64,000 nucleotides of DNA, from positions 28,772 through 92,771 of the forward strand of contig JADZEX010000082.1 in the NCBI GenBank assembly GCA_020850355.1, in the 5' to 3' direction. The stretch is from Fimbriimonadaceae bacterium (GTDB lineage: Bacteria > Armatimonadota > UBA10988). The notes under the pieces are model-generated. The model saw only the letters and a program-made list of their open reading frames with translations. It did not search any database and was not told the DNA's origin. This document shows, piece by piece, positions 27,371-36,350 of this stretch. The stretch's first letter is position 1. Every line of letters begins with the position of its first letter. Position numbers and translations under genes: made by a program.

Positions 27371-28657
27371 ATGCAGGTCTTGCCCACCGGGCTGACAGGG
27401 CTCGTGCTACTGGGCCTGGTGGGCTGCCTGAGTCCGCAACGCAGCACCCGCGGGCGGCTGCTGGCGGCGGCCGGCGCGGTGGGCGCGTTCGTGGTGCTGG
27501 TGCTGCTACGCCGGCTGGCGGGCGCCGAGCCGCAAGAGGCGCAGCAGTTGCTCAACGGGCTCTTCCTGGGCAGCATCTTCGCGCTGATCGCGCTCGGCTA
27601 CACGATGGTCTACGGCGTGCTGAAGCTGATCAACTTCGCGCACGGCGAGGTCTTCATGGTCGGCGCCTACGTCGCCTTCTTGGTGGTCACGGTCTACCGC
27701 CAGACGCCGGCGTTGGCGGTGCTGATGGCCTTGCTGGTGGCGATGCTGGTCTGCGCCGGGCTGGGCGTGGCCATCGAACGGTGCGCCTATCGACCGCTGC
27801 GCCAGGCGCCGCGGCTGGCAGCGCTGATCACCGCCATCGGGGTCTCACTGCTGCTGCAGAACCTCGCGCTGCTGCTGCTCGGGGCCACCCCCAAGACGAT
27901 CCCGAGCGTGCTCTCGACCCGCCCGCTGGAGGTCATCGAGTGGCACTCCGGGCTGCTCGTCAGCCGCCTCAACCTGGTCTCGCTGGGAGCCGCCACGGCG
28001 TTGATGGTGGCGCTGCAGCTGTTCGTCTCGCGGACGCGGCCCGGTCGGGCGATGCGGGCGGTCAGTGAGGACCGTGAAGCGGCGCAGTTGATGGGCATCG
28101 ATGTCGACCAGGTGATCGTGCTGACCTTCGTGATCGGCTCGGCCCTGGCCGGCGCCGGCGGCGTGCTGTGGGGCTTGCGGTACGCCTCGGTGGCGCCCGA
28201 TGTGGGTGTGCTGCCGGGCCTCAAAGCCTTCGTCGCGGCGGTGCTGGGGGGCATCGGCAGCATTCCGGGGGCGGCCGTCGGCGGACTGCTGATCGGACTG
28301 ACCGACGTCTTGGTTTCGGCCGTCTCGCTGTCGCCGCAGATGCTCTGTCAGGTGCTCCTGACGACGGTCATGCTGGTGGCCTTCTGGCGCCTCTCGCAGG
28401 CCCGCCTGGCGGCGCTGCCGCACACCCGGCAGGGCCGCCTGCTGCGGGTCGTCGGGGCGCTCACCGTGGCCGCCAGTTGCTGGGTGGTCGGCGGGCTGGC
28501 CGCCCTCGGCCTGACACCCTACCTGGCGACCGAGCCGACCGTGGAGTCCCTCAGCGGCTCGACCTTCAGCGACGCGGTCGTCTTCTTCTTGCTGATCGTG
28601 ATCCTGATCGTCAAGCCGACCGGGCTGATGGGCACCTACGCGCCGGAGAAGGTCTGA
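27371..28657 (+). CDS. livH: Branched-chain amino-acid ABC permease LivH
   Basis: 428 residues from ATG 27371 (GTG at 27368 is equally possible). The core is a LivH permease: 'LLNGLFLGSIFALIALGYTMVYGVLKLINFAHGEVFMVGAY', 'YRPLRQAPRLAALITAIGVSLLLQNLALLLLG' and 'GLKAFVAAVLGGIGSIPGAAVGGLLIGLTDVL'. It is longer than most LivH proteins (about 300), with an additional hydrophobic N-terminus (about 50 residues) and two extra C-terminal membrane segments. It pairs with LivM to form the channel. Its stop overlaps the livM start. Confidence 0.94.
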   Translation: MQVLPTGLTGLVLLGLVGCLSPQRSTRGRLLAAAGAVGAFVVLVLLRRLAGAEPQEAQQLLNGLFLGSIFALIALGYTMVYGVLKLINFAHGEVFMVGAYVAFLVVTVYRQTPALAVLMALLVAMLVCAGLGVAIERCAYRPLRQAPRLAALITAIGVSLLLQNLALLLLGATPKTIPSVLSTRPLEVIEWHSGLLVSRLNLVSLGAATALMVALQLFVSRTRPGRAMRAVSEDREAAQLMGIDVDQVIVLTFVIGSALAGAGGVLWGLRYASVAPDVGVLPGLKAFVAAVLGGIGSIPGAAVGGLLIGLTDVLVSAVSLSPQMLCQVLLTTVMLVAFWRLSQARLAALPHTRQGRLLRVVGALTVAASCWVVGGLAALGLTPYLATEPTVESLSGSTFSDAVVFFLLIVILIVKPTGLMGTYAPEKV

Positions 28658-30306
28658 TGGCCGACCGCCCGCTCTCCCACGGTGACGCGCGCGGCTCGGT
28701 CTGGTCTTGGACCCTGGCCGGCGTGGTGCTGATCCTGGCGCTGGCGCCGCTGGTGGGCAACCAGAAGTTGATCAGCGCCTACGTCGCCGGGGTGATCATC
28801 CTGGCGGGCATCAACGCCACCCTGGCGGTCAGCCTCAACATCATCAACGGCCTGACCGGGCAGTTCTCGATCGGCCACGCCGGTTTCATGGCCGTCGGGG
28901 CCTATGTCGCTGCCGCCGTCACCTGCTTTGGCGGCACCGCGCTCGAACGGCTCGCGGCGCACGGGGCCATCGACCCGACGCAGCCGGCGTTGGGGCTGAT
29001 GGTGCAATCCATGCAGGGCCTGCCGCTGTCCACGCGGCTGCTGATTGCGGTCTGGTTCGCCGGCGCGGTGATCCTGGCGGGGCTGGTCTCGGCGGCGGCT
29101 GGAATGCTGGTCGGGTTCCCGACCTTGCGCCTGCGGGGCGACTACCTGGCCATCGCCACGTTGGGCTTCAGCGAGATGACCCGCGTCGCGCTGGTCAACC
29201 TGGAGACGATGGGCGGCGCCTCGGGCTTCAACGGCACGGCGCCGTTTGGGTTCATTCCGAGCTACGCCAACTTCACGGCAGTCTACCTGGTGGCACTGGC
29301 CTGCATCGTGCTGGTCACCGCGCTGAAGCGCAGCACCGAGGGGCGCGCCCTGCTGGCGGTGCGCGAGGACGAGGTGGCGGCCGAGGCGGTGGGCGTCGAC
29401 ACGACGCGTTACAAGGTGCTGGCGTTTGCCCTGAGCGCCTTCTTCGCGGGGGCAGCGGGAGCGTTGCTGGCGCACGACCAGGGCAATATCGTGCCCCAGA
29501 TGTTCAACTTCCAGCGCAGCATCGAAGTGATCGCCATGGTCGTGCTGGGCGGCAGTGGGAGCACCACCGGCTGCGTGCTGGCGGCGCTGGGCTTGACGGT
29601 GCTGCGCGAGGGGCTGCGCGACCTGGCGGCCTACCGGCTGATCCTGTACGCCGAGATCCTGCTGGTGATGATGCTGGTGCGCCGGCAAGGTCTGCTCGGC
29701 AGCCGTGAGATCACCGCACACGACTGGCACGCCTGGGGCCAGTTCCTGCGCCAGCACGGGCTGCGGGGCGTCTGGCGCAGCCTGGGCGAGTGGCTGCGCG
29801 GGAGTCTCCGGCGGGTCTGGCAGAGTCTGGTCCGGGCCGACCAGTCGCGGTTCACGCACCTCCTGGCCGGCGGGCTCTGGCTGTTGCCGTGGCTCGACCT
29901 GCTGGCGGTGCGGCTGCTGCCACCAGCGACCCAGCCCTACCCGCGAACCTGGCTCGCCGAGCTGATCGCCGCGCTCAGCAGTGTGCTGCATCAAGGTCTG
30001 GCGCAGAACCTCTACCTGCGTGGGATCGCCGCCGACCTGCAGCTTCCGTTGGCGCCCAACCTCGGCCTCTCAGCGGCGCTGCTGCTGCTCTGGTTGCCCT
30101 GGTGGACCGTCGCCTACGGGGTCGCGGCGGGCCACCGCCGGGCCGGCTGGTGGGCCGCCGGAGCGGCGGCCCTGTTCTGCTGGCACGGGGTCGGCTCACT
30201 GCTGGTCGGGCACCGCCACCCGCGGACGCTGGTCGAGGCCGCGCTGGCGGTGGTGGTCCTGCTGGCCACCCTCGGCTGGTTGGGGCGACTGCGGAGGCGC
30301 GGCTGA
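28657..30306 (+). CDS. livM: Branched-chain amino-acid ABC permease LivM with extra C-terminal membrane domain
   Basis: 549 residues. Residues 1-~330 are a normal LivM: '[31 protein letters not shown]', '[22 protein letters not shown]', '[25 protein letters not shown]' and '[22 protein letters not shown]'. About 200 further residues follow, with an amphipathic Arg/Trp-rich stretch and three or four hydrophobic helices ('[17 protein letters not shown]', '[20 protein letters not shown]', '[15 protein letters not shown]'), which are not part of the family. The ATG overlaps the livH stop (TGATG) and the stop overlaps livG (TGATG). Confidence 0.93.
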   Translation: MADRPLSHGDARGSVWSWTLAGVVLILALAPLVGNQKLISAYVAGVIILAGINATLAVSLNIINGLTGQFSIGHAGFMAVGAYVAAAVTCFGGTALERLAAHGAIDPTQPALGLMVQSMQGLPLSTRLLIAVWFAGAVILAGLVSAAAGMLVGFPTLRLRGDYLAIATLGFSEMTRVALVNLETMGGASGFNGTAPFGFIPSYANFTAVYLVALACIVLVTALKRSTEGRALLAVREDEVAAEAVGVDTTRYKVLAFALSAFFAGAAGALLAHDQGNIVPQMFNFQRSIEVIAMVVLGGSGSTTGCVLAALGLTVLREGLRDLAAYRLILYAEILLVMMLVRRQGLLGSREITAHDWHAWGQFLRQHGLRGVWRSLGEWLRGSLRRVWQSLVRADQSRFTHLLAGGLWLLPWLDLLAVRLLPPATQPYPRTWLAELIAALSSVLHQGLAQNLYLRGIAADLQLPLAPNLGLSAALLLLWLPWWTVAYGVAAGHRRAGWWAAGAAALFCWHGVGSLLVGHRHPRTLVEAALAVVVLLATLGWLGRLRRRG

Positions 30307-31067
30307 TGGCACTCTTGGAGATCAGCGGCGTCACCCAGCAGTTCGGCGGCCTGCGGGCCCTGAGCGAGGTCAATCTGGAGGTTGAGCCGGGCCAGATCGT
30401 CGGCCTGATTGGCCCCAACGGCGCGGGCAAGACCACGCTCTTCAACCTGATTACCGGCGTCTACGAGCCGACTGACGGGCGGATCCTGTTTCGTGGGCAC
30501 CGCATCGACGGCCATCGCACCGCGCAGTTGGCGGCGCTGGGCATCGCGCGGACCTTTCAGAACATCCGCCTCTTCCGCAGCCTCAGCGTGCTCGACAACG
30601 TGCGCATCGCCGGCCACATCCACGCCGGCTACGGCCTGCTCGCGGCGGCGCTGCAACTGGGGCGCTGGCGGGCCGGTGAGGAGGCCATCCGCGTTCGAGC
30701 GATGGCCTTGCTGGAGCGCTTCGGCCTGGCCGAGCAGCGCGAAGAGCTGGCCACCAGCCTGCCCTACGGTGACCAGCGGCGGCTGGAGCTGGCCCGGGCG
30801 TTGATGTGCCAACCGACCCTGCTGCTGCTCGACGAGCCCGCGGCGGGGATGAATCCCACCGAGAAGCAGGCCCTCAACCAACAGATCCTGCAGGTCCGCC
30901 AGGACTTCGACCTGACCATCCTGGTGATCGAGCACGACATGAAGGTGGTGATGGGCATCTGCGAGCGGATCCTGGTGCTCGACCACGGCGAACCGATCGC
31001 GCTCGGTTCGCCGGAGCAGGTCCGCAGCGACCCGACCGTGATCCGCGCCTACCTCGGCGATGCCTGA
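30306..31067 (+). CDS. livG: Branched-chain amino-acid ABC ATPase LivG
   Basis: 253 residues, a LivG-type ATP-binding subunit: Walker A 'GPNGAGKTT', Q-loop 'FQNIRLF', signature '[10 protein letters not shown]' (Pro for the usual Ser), Walker B '[13 protein letters not shown]', and the switch His in '[10 protein letters not shown]'. LivG normally works with a second ATPase, LivF. No livF follows: the operon ends here and the next 480 bases are repeat sequence. LivG may homodimerise, or livF lies elsewhere. Confidence 0.95.
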   Translation: MALLEISGVTQQFGGLRALSEVNLEVEPGQIVGLIGPNGAGKTTLFNLITGVYEPTDGRILFRGHRIDGHRTAQLAALGIARTFQNIRLFRSLSVLDNVRIAGHIHAGYGLLAAALQLGRWRAGEEAIRVRAMALLERFGLAEQREELATSLPYGDQRRLELARALMCQPTLLLLDEPAAGMNPTEKQALNQQILQVRQDFDLTILVIEHDMKVVMGICERILVLDHGEPIALGSPEQVRSDPTVIRAYLGDA

Positions 31068-31129
31068 CTCGCGAGAGTGGCATGGCGGACTTGGGCCGCG
31101 ACTGACGGCGGGGACCGGTCTACAGGCAG

Positions 31130-31500
31130 GTCTCACGCAGAGGCGCAGAGGCGCAGAGTCAAGATAGTACAATCGTGCTTGGCGTTCGGTGGGTGGTTGC
31201 TGGGGACATGATTCACGCAGAGGCGCAGAGGCATTATGGTAGGATTGTGCTTCGTGTGTGGTGGATGGTTGCTGGGGACACGATTCACGCAGAGGCGCAG
31301 AGGCATTATGGTAGGATTGTGCGTCGTGTGTGGTGGGTGGTTGCTGGGGACACGATTCACGCAGAGGCGCGGAGACGCAGAGTCAAGACAGTCTAAGTGT
31401 GCTTCGTGTGTGGTGGGTGGTTGCTGGGAGCATGCTCTGCGCCGATCTCACAATGGTACTGATATGACACTCTCTGCGCCTCTGCGCCTCTGCGTGAGAC
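31130..31500. repeat. Repeat element with 29-bp inverted ends and ~72-bp tandem units
   Basis: This fills the gene-free stretch 31068-31551. Bases 31130-31158 and 31472-31500 are perfect 29-bp inverted repeats built of the motif ACGCAGAGGCGCAGAGGCG. Between them, units beginning CACGCAGAGGCGC at 31134, 31214, 31286 and 31358 (80, 72, 72 and about 80 bases) repeat with few changes, each ending in a GTGGTGG-x-TGGTTGCTGGGG block. The A+T content is higher than in surrounding genes. Short reading frames across it (with repeated L-R-L-C-V) are products of the repeat. No target-site duplication or transposase was seen. Confidence 0.85.
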
Positions 31501-31551
31501 TCTCTCCAATCCACCCAGCGCACTGTCTGCGTGAAACCGCCTCCGGTCTGC

Positions 31552-34221
31552 TCAGCGTGCGGCCGGCAGTTCCAGGGTTGTCGTGAACTGCTGGCCGGCG
31601 GCGCCCTTGACGTGGGCGATGACTGCGGTGGGGGTTGTCACGACGGCCACTGCGTCGGCCGCGGCGGCGGCTTGGGCGCTGCTGAGGCGCGTGCGCAGCA
31701 GGGCGGCCTGGACCGTCAGGACCTCGCCCGCCGCGCGTTGGCCGAGCGCCTCGGGCGGATCGATCGAGACGATCGCGGCCCCGATGCTCTTTGGACCGCC
31801 GATCCGCGTCTTCAGGTCGCGCACGCGCAGGTTGCGCGGGGCCGGCAGCAGCAGCGCCAGGTCGTCGTCGACACTGAGCCACCGGCTGCGCAGCGAGGTC
31901 ACCGCGTCACTGCCGCCCGGGCCCAGCAGCAACAGCTCGCGACAGGTTGCGTCGGCACTGCGGAGCAGGCGCCGGCCACCGTTGAAGAGGTCGTTGGCGA
32001 TCACCCAGCGCAACGGGTCCAGGGCCCGGACCTCGACCTGCCGCTCGGCCCGCCAGGCGCTCAGCACCAGCAGCGACCGGCCGTCGGGCAGGGCCGTGGC
32101 CTTGACAAACTGGCGCACCGCGACGGGCAGCGCCGGGCTGATCGTGTCGGGCGACCAGTCGGTGTCCTGGACGATCGAGTGGAAGACCCGGCCGCCACGC
32201 TGCACAAACGCCAGCAGCTCGTGGTAGCGGCCGATCAGCCCCTTGGCGGTGCGGTCAACGAAGACCACGTCGCAGTCGCGCAGGTCGTAGCCGTTGCGGT
32301 TGCGGATCTCAGTGAACGGCACTTTGGCCGCCAGCAGCGCCTGCTTGACCCACGCCTCGCCGGCGAGGTAGCCGCAACGGCTGTCCCTGGCGCGGGTGTA
32401 GGCCAGGATGTTGCCCCACAGTTTGGTCGCTGTCGGGTCGCCCTCGATTGACCGCTCCTCGACATTGGTCATCGACAGCAGCAGGCTGCCCTGGCCGATC
32501 TTGGCTTCGAGCAGCGACGGTCCGCCGCGCCGGTTGGTGGCCAGCACGGTCCAGCCCGCGCCGGCGGCCGTCAGGCTGTCCAGGTCGCTCAGCCCCGTCA
32601 GCGCCGGCACGGCGTGCGGGGTGGTGAAGATCGGATGCGTCGGCACGGTGATCCGGTCGCACGGCACATTGTCGTCGACCACCGCCAGCCGGTAGGGTGA
32701 CGGCCCGCTGGCGACCAGGCCATGGGCGACGGTGCCGCTGCTCTCGAAGCCGCCCGCGATGGCGCGCTCCGAGCTGCTCTCGACGGTCGTCCGGGCCCGC
32801 GCGCCGGCCAGGGTGATCTCACCGCAGAGGCTCTTATCCCACTCCAGCATGTGCTCGCCGCGGTCCGAGCAGATCAGCCCCGTGATCGGCCCGGCGTGCG
32901 AGTTCCAGCACCAACTGGCGAAGCGCTGCGGATCGCGGCGGGTGACCAGCTTGCTCTCCGGGCTGACGAAGGTCCCCTCGTTGCGCCGCGCCAGATCGTC
33001 CGGGTCACTCGGAGCGATGGCCGGCTGAAGCTCGTGCAGCAGCGCCGCGATGGTCAGGTTGGCGGCGCAGTCGGTCTCCCATTCCGACGGCCAGCGGGTC
33101 ATCTGCAGATTGGTGAACCGGCCGCTGAAGAACGAGCCGTCGTTGTGATGCAACTGCTCCTGCTCGAACGCCGCCACGCGGCGCTGTTCGATCAGCCGCG
33201 CGTCGCGGTCGCCGTAGACCTGCTGCATGTGGACCAGGGCCGGCAGCACGAAGTACATACCATAGGCATAGCGCGGCCAGTCTTTGCCGCCGACATAGGC
33301 GAACCGGTTATCCCATAGCCAGAACTGCTTGGTGCGCTCCCAGACAGGCCGCAGATTGTGGTAGATGGTTGGCAGCGGCTGGCGGCCGTGCTTGCGGAAT
33401 GCGTAGTAGTCCCAGGCGAAGCTGTGCTGCGGGCAGACCATGTAGCAGATATGGAACCAGCCGTGGTTTTCGATGGTGAAGTCGTCGTGGATGCAGGCCC
33501 CGCCGACCCACTCACTGAGCGGCTGGCCGGCGACTGGTTGGCTGCTCTGGGCGTCGGCCGCGGTCGATAGGGTGTTGAGGCAGAGCGTGTGGAAGGCCTG
33601 CCGCCAGCCGTCGGCGTGGGGGTGTTGCGGATAGCGGTTCAGCGCCCAGGCCAGCACTTCGCTGTCCCAGGCGTTCTCCTCGGACTTCGTGTCGCCGTAC
33701 TCGCCGACCCGCGGCGGCAGGCCGCGGTGGCGGTCTGCTTCGTGGACCACCATCGCCTCGACCCGGCGCAGGTCGTCGGCGGTCAGGTCGGCTGCCAGCA
33801 GGTCTACCGCCGGCATCATCCGGCTGACCCACCAGGCCGACTGCCAGTGGTTGCCCCAGGGCTTCTCGTCGGTACACTTCAGGTCGCCGGTGACGTGGGT
33901 CCGCAGACGGTGTCGGATCGCCTGCAGCGCGTGCTGCCGCACCGTGGCCAGCGGAACGCCCGAGACGCGCGGGTCGTACTTCGGGCGGGTCGCCAGCCAG
34001 GCGTAGACCAAGGTGAAGTTGGCGAGCGTGCGCTGCCCGTTCTCGTCGCTGCGGCCGTCTCCAAACCAGCCGAGCGTGGGATCGGTGTGGTCGTGCCAGC
34101 CCCGTTCGGCGTACCGCGGAAAGCGCTGCAGGATCCGCAGGTAGTCGGCCTGCGTCGGATAGTCGGGGCCAATCGTCGGCGCGCCACAGAGCGACCAGAG
34201 TAAGGGCAGGAAGGCAACCAC
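31552..34221 (-). CDS. Secreted toroid protein, polysaccharide-lyase/heparinase-like
   Basis: 889 residues from a GTG with GGAGA upstream. The first residues (VVAFLPLLWSLCGA) form a signal peptide; a longer open frame upstream has no signal and no ribosome site. The N-terminal ~430 residues look like an (alpha/alpha) toroid: 'NHWQSAWWVSRMMPAVDLLA', 'GEYGDTKSEENAWDSEVLAWALNRYP', 'DDFTIENHGWFHICYM' and 'AYGMYFVLPALVHMQQVYGD', with Asn/His/Tyr typical of heparinase-type lyases. The rest is beta-rich with 'GGYLAGEAWVKQALL'-type GATase-like and Ig-like segments. The likely role is degradation of an acidic polysaccharide. Confidence in the fold is moderate and in substrate low. Confidence 0.65.
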   Translation of the reverse strand: MVAFLPLLWSLCGAPTIGPDYPTQADYLRILQRFPRYAERGWHDHTDPTLGWFGDGRSDENGQRTLANFTLVYAWLATRPKYDPRVSGVPLATVRQHALQAIRHRLRTHVTGDLKCTDEKPWGNHWQSAWWVSRMMPAVDLLAADLTADDLRRVEAMVVHEADRHRGLPPRVGEYGDTKSEENAWDSEVLAWALNRYPQHPHADGWRQAFHTLCLNTLSTAADAQSSQPVAGQPLSEWVGGACIHDDFTIENHGWFHICYMVCPQHSFAWDYYAFRKHGRQPLPTIYHNLRPVWERTKQFWLWDNRFAYVGGKDWPRYAYGMYFVLPALVHMQQVYGDRDARLIEQRRVAAFEQEQLHHNDGSFFSGRFTNLQMTRWPSEWETDCAANLTIAALLHELQPAIAPSDPDDLARRNEGTFVSPESKLVTRRDPQRFASWCWNSHAGPITGLICSDRGEHMLEWDKSLCGEITLAGARARTTVESSSERAIAGGFESSGTVAHGLVASGPSPYRLAVVDDNVPCDRITVPTHPIFTTPHAVPALTGLSDLDSLTAAGAGWTVLATNRRGGPSLLEAKIGQGSLLLSMTNVEERSIEGDPTATKLWGNILAYTRARDSRCGYLAGEAWVKQALLAAKVPFTEIRNRNGYDLRDCDVVFVDRTAKGLIGRYHELLAFVQRGGRVFHSIVQDTDWSPDTISPALPVAVRQFVKATALPDGRSLLVLSAWRAERQVEVRALDPLRWVIANDLFNGGRRLLRSADATCRELLLLGPGGSDAVTSLRSRWLSVDDDLALLLPAPRNLRVRDLKTRIGGPKSIGAAIVSIDPPEALGQRAAGEVLTVQAALLRTRLSSAQAAAAADAVAVVTTPTAVIAHVKGAAGQQFTTTLELPAAR

Positions 34222-34271
34222 GCCGGTCTCCGCCGACGGGTTTCGGAATCGGCGGGCGGCCTCCTGCGCGA

Positions 34272-35243
34272 CTACGGCCGATAGCAGATCTTGATGGCCT
34301 CCTGGCGGCGCAGCAGTGCGACGCCCTCGGCGTAGCGGCTCAAGGGCAACTCGACACTGACCAACGGTCGCAGGTCCAGCGAGCCGTCGAGGATCCGCGC
34401 CAGGGCGTACTCCGCTGCTTCCTTGCGGTGGCCACTGTAGCCGTGGAGCGTCAGCCCGGCGTGGTGCTGCGCGTAGGTGTAGTCGTGGCGCTGCACCGCG
34501 AACAGGGCGACGTGGCGGTTGGTGCGGTCGAGCAGCCAGGACACGGCGGCGGGGTAGCCGCAGCAGTCGACGGCGACATCGATGCCGCTGGTGGCGCTGC
34601 GCCGGCCGCCGAGCACGGCGTCGGTGGCGGCGTCGGTCGGGTCGTAGGCCGCGTCTACCACGCCCGCTGCCAGCGCCGCGGCGCGGCGGCCGGCGTGGGG
34701 CTCGATCCCGACCACCCGCGTCGCCCCCTCGGCCCGCAGCAACTGCGCCGCGATCCAGCCCGCCGGCCCCAGCCCGTTGACCGCAGCCCGTTGCCCCGGC
34801 ACGGCCTGGCAGGGCGCCAGGTCGAGCAGACAGACGCTGACGCACATCGCCAGCTCCAGCGAGGCGACGCGCAACGGGTCGGTGCCTGCGGGCACGGCCA
34901 GCAGGTTGTCGGCCTCGCAGATCACGTAGTCGGCGTAGCAACCTTCGCGCTGATGCCCCTGATCGCGCCAGGCGGCGACCAGTTGGCCGACCTCGAAGCT
35001 GCTGACGCCAGCTCCGAGAGCGTCGACGCGGCCGGCCATCTCATGCCCCGGCTGGCCAGGGGTATAAGGATAGTCCAGCCTGGCCCCCACGAACATCGGC
35101 TCGCCGGCGTCCAGGTGGAGGTCCCACTGCGGGCAGGTGTTGCAGCAGATCACCGCCACCCGCACCTGCCCCGGGCCTGGTTCGGGCAGCGGTCGGTCCA
35201 CCAGTTCGGCCCGCCCTGGGGCCAGGATCTGCAGGGATTTCAT
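34272..35243 (-). CDS. MDR-family (alcohol-dehydrogenase-like) oxidoreductase
   Basis: 323 residues. A medium-chain dehydrogenase: 'VICCNTCPQWDLHLDAGEP' and 'YPYTPGQPGHEMAGRVDALGAGVSSFEVGQLV' retain the catalytic-zinc Cys and GHE motif, and 'AVNGLGPAGWIAAQLLRAEGATRVVGIEP' is the Rossmann nucleotide site. The four-Cys structural zinc lobe is absent. The start overlaps the upstream MDR gene's stop (ATGA). The two may oxidise the same sugar or polyol. It stands between secreted lyase and esterase genes, which would suit sugar-derivative catabolism. Confidence 0.85.
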   Translation of the reverse strand: MKSLQILAPGRAELVDRPLPEPGPGQVRVAVICCNTCPQWDLHLDAGEPMFVGARLDYPYTPGQPGHEMAGRVDALGAGVSSFEVGQLVAAWRDQGHQREGCYADYVICEADNLLAVPAGTDPLRVASLELAMCVSVCLLDLAPCQAVPGQRAAVNGLGPAGWIAAQLLRAEGATRVVGIEPHAGRRAAALAAGVVDAAYDPTDAATDAVLGGRRSATSGIDVAVDCCGYPAAVSWLLDRTNRHVALFAVQRHDYTYAQHHAGLTLHGYSGHRKEAAEYALARILDGSLDLRPLVSVELPLSRYAEGVALLRRQEAIKICYRP

Positions 35244-36247
35244 GCGCTCACCTCGCGCCAGTCGAGCAACACGCCGAGCGTGTCGCGGTCGGTGTTGATG
35301 GCCTCCCAGGCGGCGGCCGCGGCGGCCGCCGGGAAGCGGTGGGTGACCAGATCAAGCGTCGTCAGCCGCCCGCTGTGGACCCACGCCAGGGTCTCCTCGA
35401 GGCGCTCGCGAGTCCAGCCCGACGGGGCGTGCAGCGAGGCCTCGCGCTTGCGCAGTTCCTGAATGTCGAAGGCGCCACGCTCGCCCAGGTAGCCGGCCGA
35501 GACCAGGTGCCCGCGCCGCCGGAGCTGCCAGAACAGCGCCAGCAGCAGGTCGTTGGTGCCGACGGTGTCGACCACCGCCTGCACCTGCTGCCCGGCCCAG
35601 GCCGTGACCGCGGCGACGGCGTCCTCGCGGTGCGTGTTGACGGCCCGGTCGCCAGCCCGTTGCGCCAGACGCGCCAGGCGGGAGTCGTGCCGGCCCAGCA
35701 GCAGCACCCGCGCGCCGCGTTGCTGCAGCGTCTGGGCCGACCACTGCCCGACCAGGCCGTCGCCGATCACCACCGCCGCATCGCCCGCGGTGACGGTCGG
35801 GAAGGTGCCGCAGTTCCAGCCGACTTGCGTCAGCACCAACCCGGCATAGGCCTCCGGCGGCGGTCCGTCGGCCGGCAGGCGGAAGACCTGATCGCGATGC
35901 ACCGGGCCGCAATGGACCTGCCCCCCCGCCCCGACGGCCAGGCCGTCCAGCCGCGTCATCGTGGCGAAGACCACCTCGCCGGGCTGGTAACCACTGGCCG
36001 CGCCCGCCGCGACGACCGTCCCGACGCGCTGGTAGCCGGCGACGATCGGAAACGGCGCCGGCCGCTGCGGCGAGGCGGGGGTCTCCCCGTCGGCCCGCTC
36101 GCCCCGCAGGAACGACCCCTCGGTGCCGTTGGAGATCCAACTCCAGGTGCTCTCGACGACGACCTCGTCGTCGCCCATCGGCGGCACCTCGACCCGTTCG
36201 AAACGGACCTCGTTGGCCCGTGGGAATAGCACAGCCCAAGTCTTCAT
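35240..36247 (-). CDS. MDR-family oxidoreductase, zinc-free type
   Basis: 335 residues if it begins at MKTWAVLFP (36247), which matches the family's N-terminus. An upstream ATG at 36295 sits nine bases after a TAAGAT box and could give a near-leaderless, 16-residue-longer form. 'WISNGTEGSFLRG' and 'GYQRVGTVVAAG' are the signature of the S-x-GTE subgroup of zinc-independent MDR proteins, and 'AAVVIGDGLVGQWSAQTLQQRGARVLLLGRH' is the NAD(P) site. No GHE or zinc Cys is present. ATGA-coupled to the next dehydrogenase. Confidence 0.83.
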   Translation of the reverse strand: MKTWAVLFPRANEVRFERVEVPPMGDDEVVVESTWSWISNGTEGSFLRGERADGETPASPQRPAPFPIVAGYQRVGTVVAAGAASGYQPGEVVFATMTRLDGLAVGAGGQVHCGPVHRDQVFRLPADGPPPEAYAGLVLTQVGWNCGTFPTVTAGDAAVVIGDGLVGQWSAQTLQQRGARVLLLGRHDSRLARLAQRAGDRAVNTHREDAVAAVTAWAGQQVQAVVDTVGTNDLLLALFWQLRRRGHLVSAGYLGERGAFDIQELRKREASLHAPSGWTRERLEETLAWVHSGRLTTLDLVTHRFPAAAAAAAWEAINTDRDTLGVLLDWREVSA

Positions 36248-36350
36248 GTCCCACTGCTTCGCGTCCTGGGGCGGCACTCCTGCTGTGACCATCATGAAAA
36301 CGCAATCTTACGACGCGGTGAACTGGGTAACCAGCAGGCGGAGCTTGACG

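Noticed and set aside
31130..31500. CRISPR array
   Set aside because: Unit length is 72-80 bases with near-identical 'spacers' and an inverted terminal copy; no cas gene nearby. This is a tandem/inverted repeat, not an array.
31133..31586. Several short open frames with a repeated L-R-L-C-V / G-G-W-L-L-G pattern on both strands
   Set aside because: They are translations of the CACGCAGAGG tandem repeat; no ribosome sites, and the same peptide pattern appears in several frames because the DNA itself repeats.
34222..34941. N-terminal extension of the toroid lyase-like protein
   Set aside because: The open frame continues 240 codons upstream into the MDR gene, but the GTG at 34221 begins a signal peptide and has a ribosome site; the extension is Arg/Gly-rich noise.
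36296..36310. Start of the MDR gene at 36295 as the only start
   Set aside because: The TAAGAT box makes a near-leaderless 36295 start conceivable, but the family's N-terminus matches 36247; recorded as an alternative only.
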